From: Paraburkholderia podalyriae
Lineage (GTDB): Bacteria > Pseudomonadota > Gammaproteobacteria > Burkholderiales > Burkholderiaceae
Direction: 5' to 3'
NCBI RefSeq assembly: GCF_014397785.1
Contig: NZ_VZQQ01000009.1
Location: 186,001-250,000 of the forward strand
Length of the DNA stretch: 64,000 bases
In this document: positions 63,684-64,000 of the stretch, in pieces
Numbering within the stretch: position 1 is the first letter of the stretch
Layout of the letters: every line of letters begins with the position of its first letter
Notes under the pieces: generated by a model
Database searches by the model: none
Seen by the model: the letters and a program-made list of their open reading frames with translations, nothing else
Told to the model about the DNA's origin: nothing
Made by a program: the position numbers and the translations under genes

Positions 63684-64000
63684 GCGTCGGACCGGTTCGT
63701 GCGAGATCGCTGCCGCGCTATGCCGATGTCGGCTGGTCCGGCATCAAGCGTTTCGAGGCGAGTGGAAGAGAGTCCAGTCTTGTGCGGTGCCGTCTCCGTC
63801 GTTTTGCGGTGGACCGTCGTCATGGCTGAATGGCAGAAAGGATCCGGTGATTTTCCGACACAGACGGTACGCTGATGCACGGGCAAACGATGAACGCTGC
63901 GGCGACAGCCTGCGAAGTTGCAACTGCCATGTTTCTTGTCACGCAGAGTTGAGTCACAAGGCCGTTGCCTCGTGCGCCGAATCGATAAATCTGAAAGTTA
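63684..64000. other. Upstream region of the lipoprotein hydrolase gene; no gene seen to window end
   Basis: Short open frames here lack starts, ribosome-binding sites or recognisable sequence. The stretch probably holds the promoter of the minus-strand lipoprotein gene. Confidence 0.45.

Overview
The window is about 65% G+C, with the dense coding, ATGA-type overlaps and gene families (DUF4148, RcnB-like, porin_4-type porin, LacI/UgpC-type sugar modules) of a Paraburkholderia/Burkholderia-like betaproteobacterium. It carries a RepB-type initiator, an iteron-rich origin and a parAB locus, so it belongs to a secondary replicon (second chromosome, chromid or megaplasmid), not to a dnaA/oriC chromosome. 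The organism is inferred from gene content only.

Layout. 1-2.7 kb: a truncated TPR-type regulator diverging from a DUF899-DUF2182 pair, then a small DUF4148 secreted protein. 2.8-18.8 kb (all minus strand): a complete oxidative, Weimberg-type D-xylose pathway. An ABC importer, a GH3 glycosidase, xylose dehydrogenase (XylB), lactonase (XylC) and a LacI regulator lie upstream. An MFS transporter, xylonate dehydratase (XylD), 2-keto-3-deoxyxylonate dehydratase (XylX) and ketoglutaric semialdehyde dehydrogenase (XylA) follow. 19.0-20.7 kb: a divergent LacI gene and a Phd/PIN toxin-antitoxin pair. 21.4-28.6 kb: a second sugar operon (ABC importer plus GH1 beta-glucosidase) with its own LacI regulator. 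28.8-32.6 kb: a porin, a BON-domain protein and a GH10 xylanase lipoprotein. Together 2.8-32.6 kb reads as one xylan/oligosaccharide locus: surface xylanase, porin, two oligosaccharide importers, intracellular glycosidases, then oxidation of xylose to 2-oxoglutarate. Two shared palindromes (GTTAyCGrTAAC and TGAAAGCGCTTTCA) tie the operons together.

32.7-44.3 kb: a membrane-anchored alpha/beta hydrolase, two small envelope proteins, a hipBA module, and a FadR-type regulator diverging from a gamma-glutamyltransferase/MFS/GAF/MFS operon whose last gene is broken; then an RcnB-like protein. 44.5-48.9 kb: arcD-arcA-nhaC, an arginine deiminase set without arcB or arcC. 49.3-51.9 kb: a GFA-family protein, a 40-residue putative secreted peptide and an OmpR/EnvZ-type two-component system in one tight operon. 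52.5-55.0 kb: patatin-like phospholipase and GntP permease.

55.0-59.9 kb: the replicon maintenance region: repB, an origin with about a dozen iterons in two opposed arrays around an AT-rich core, parA with a 12-bp inverted repeat over its start codon, parB, a terminator, and two near-identical palindromes built on GTGTCTAGA-N-TCTAGACAC that look like parS centromere sites. 59.9-61.6 kb is gene-poor. The last gene is a large lipoprotein with an alpha/beta-hydrolase domain.
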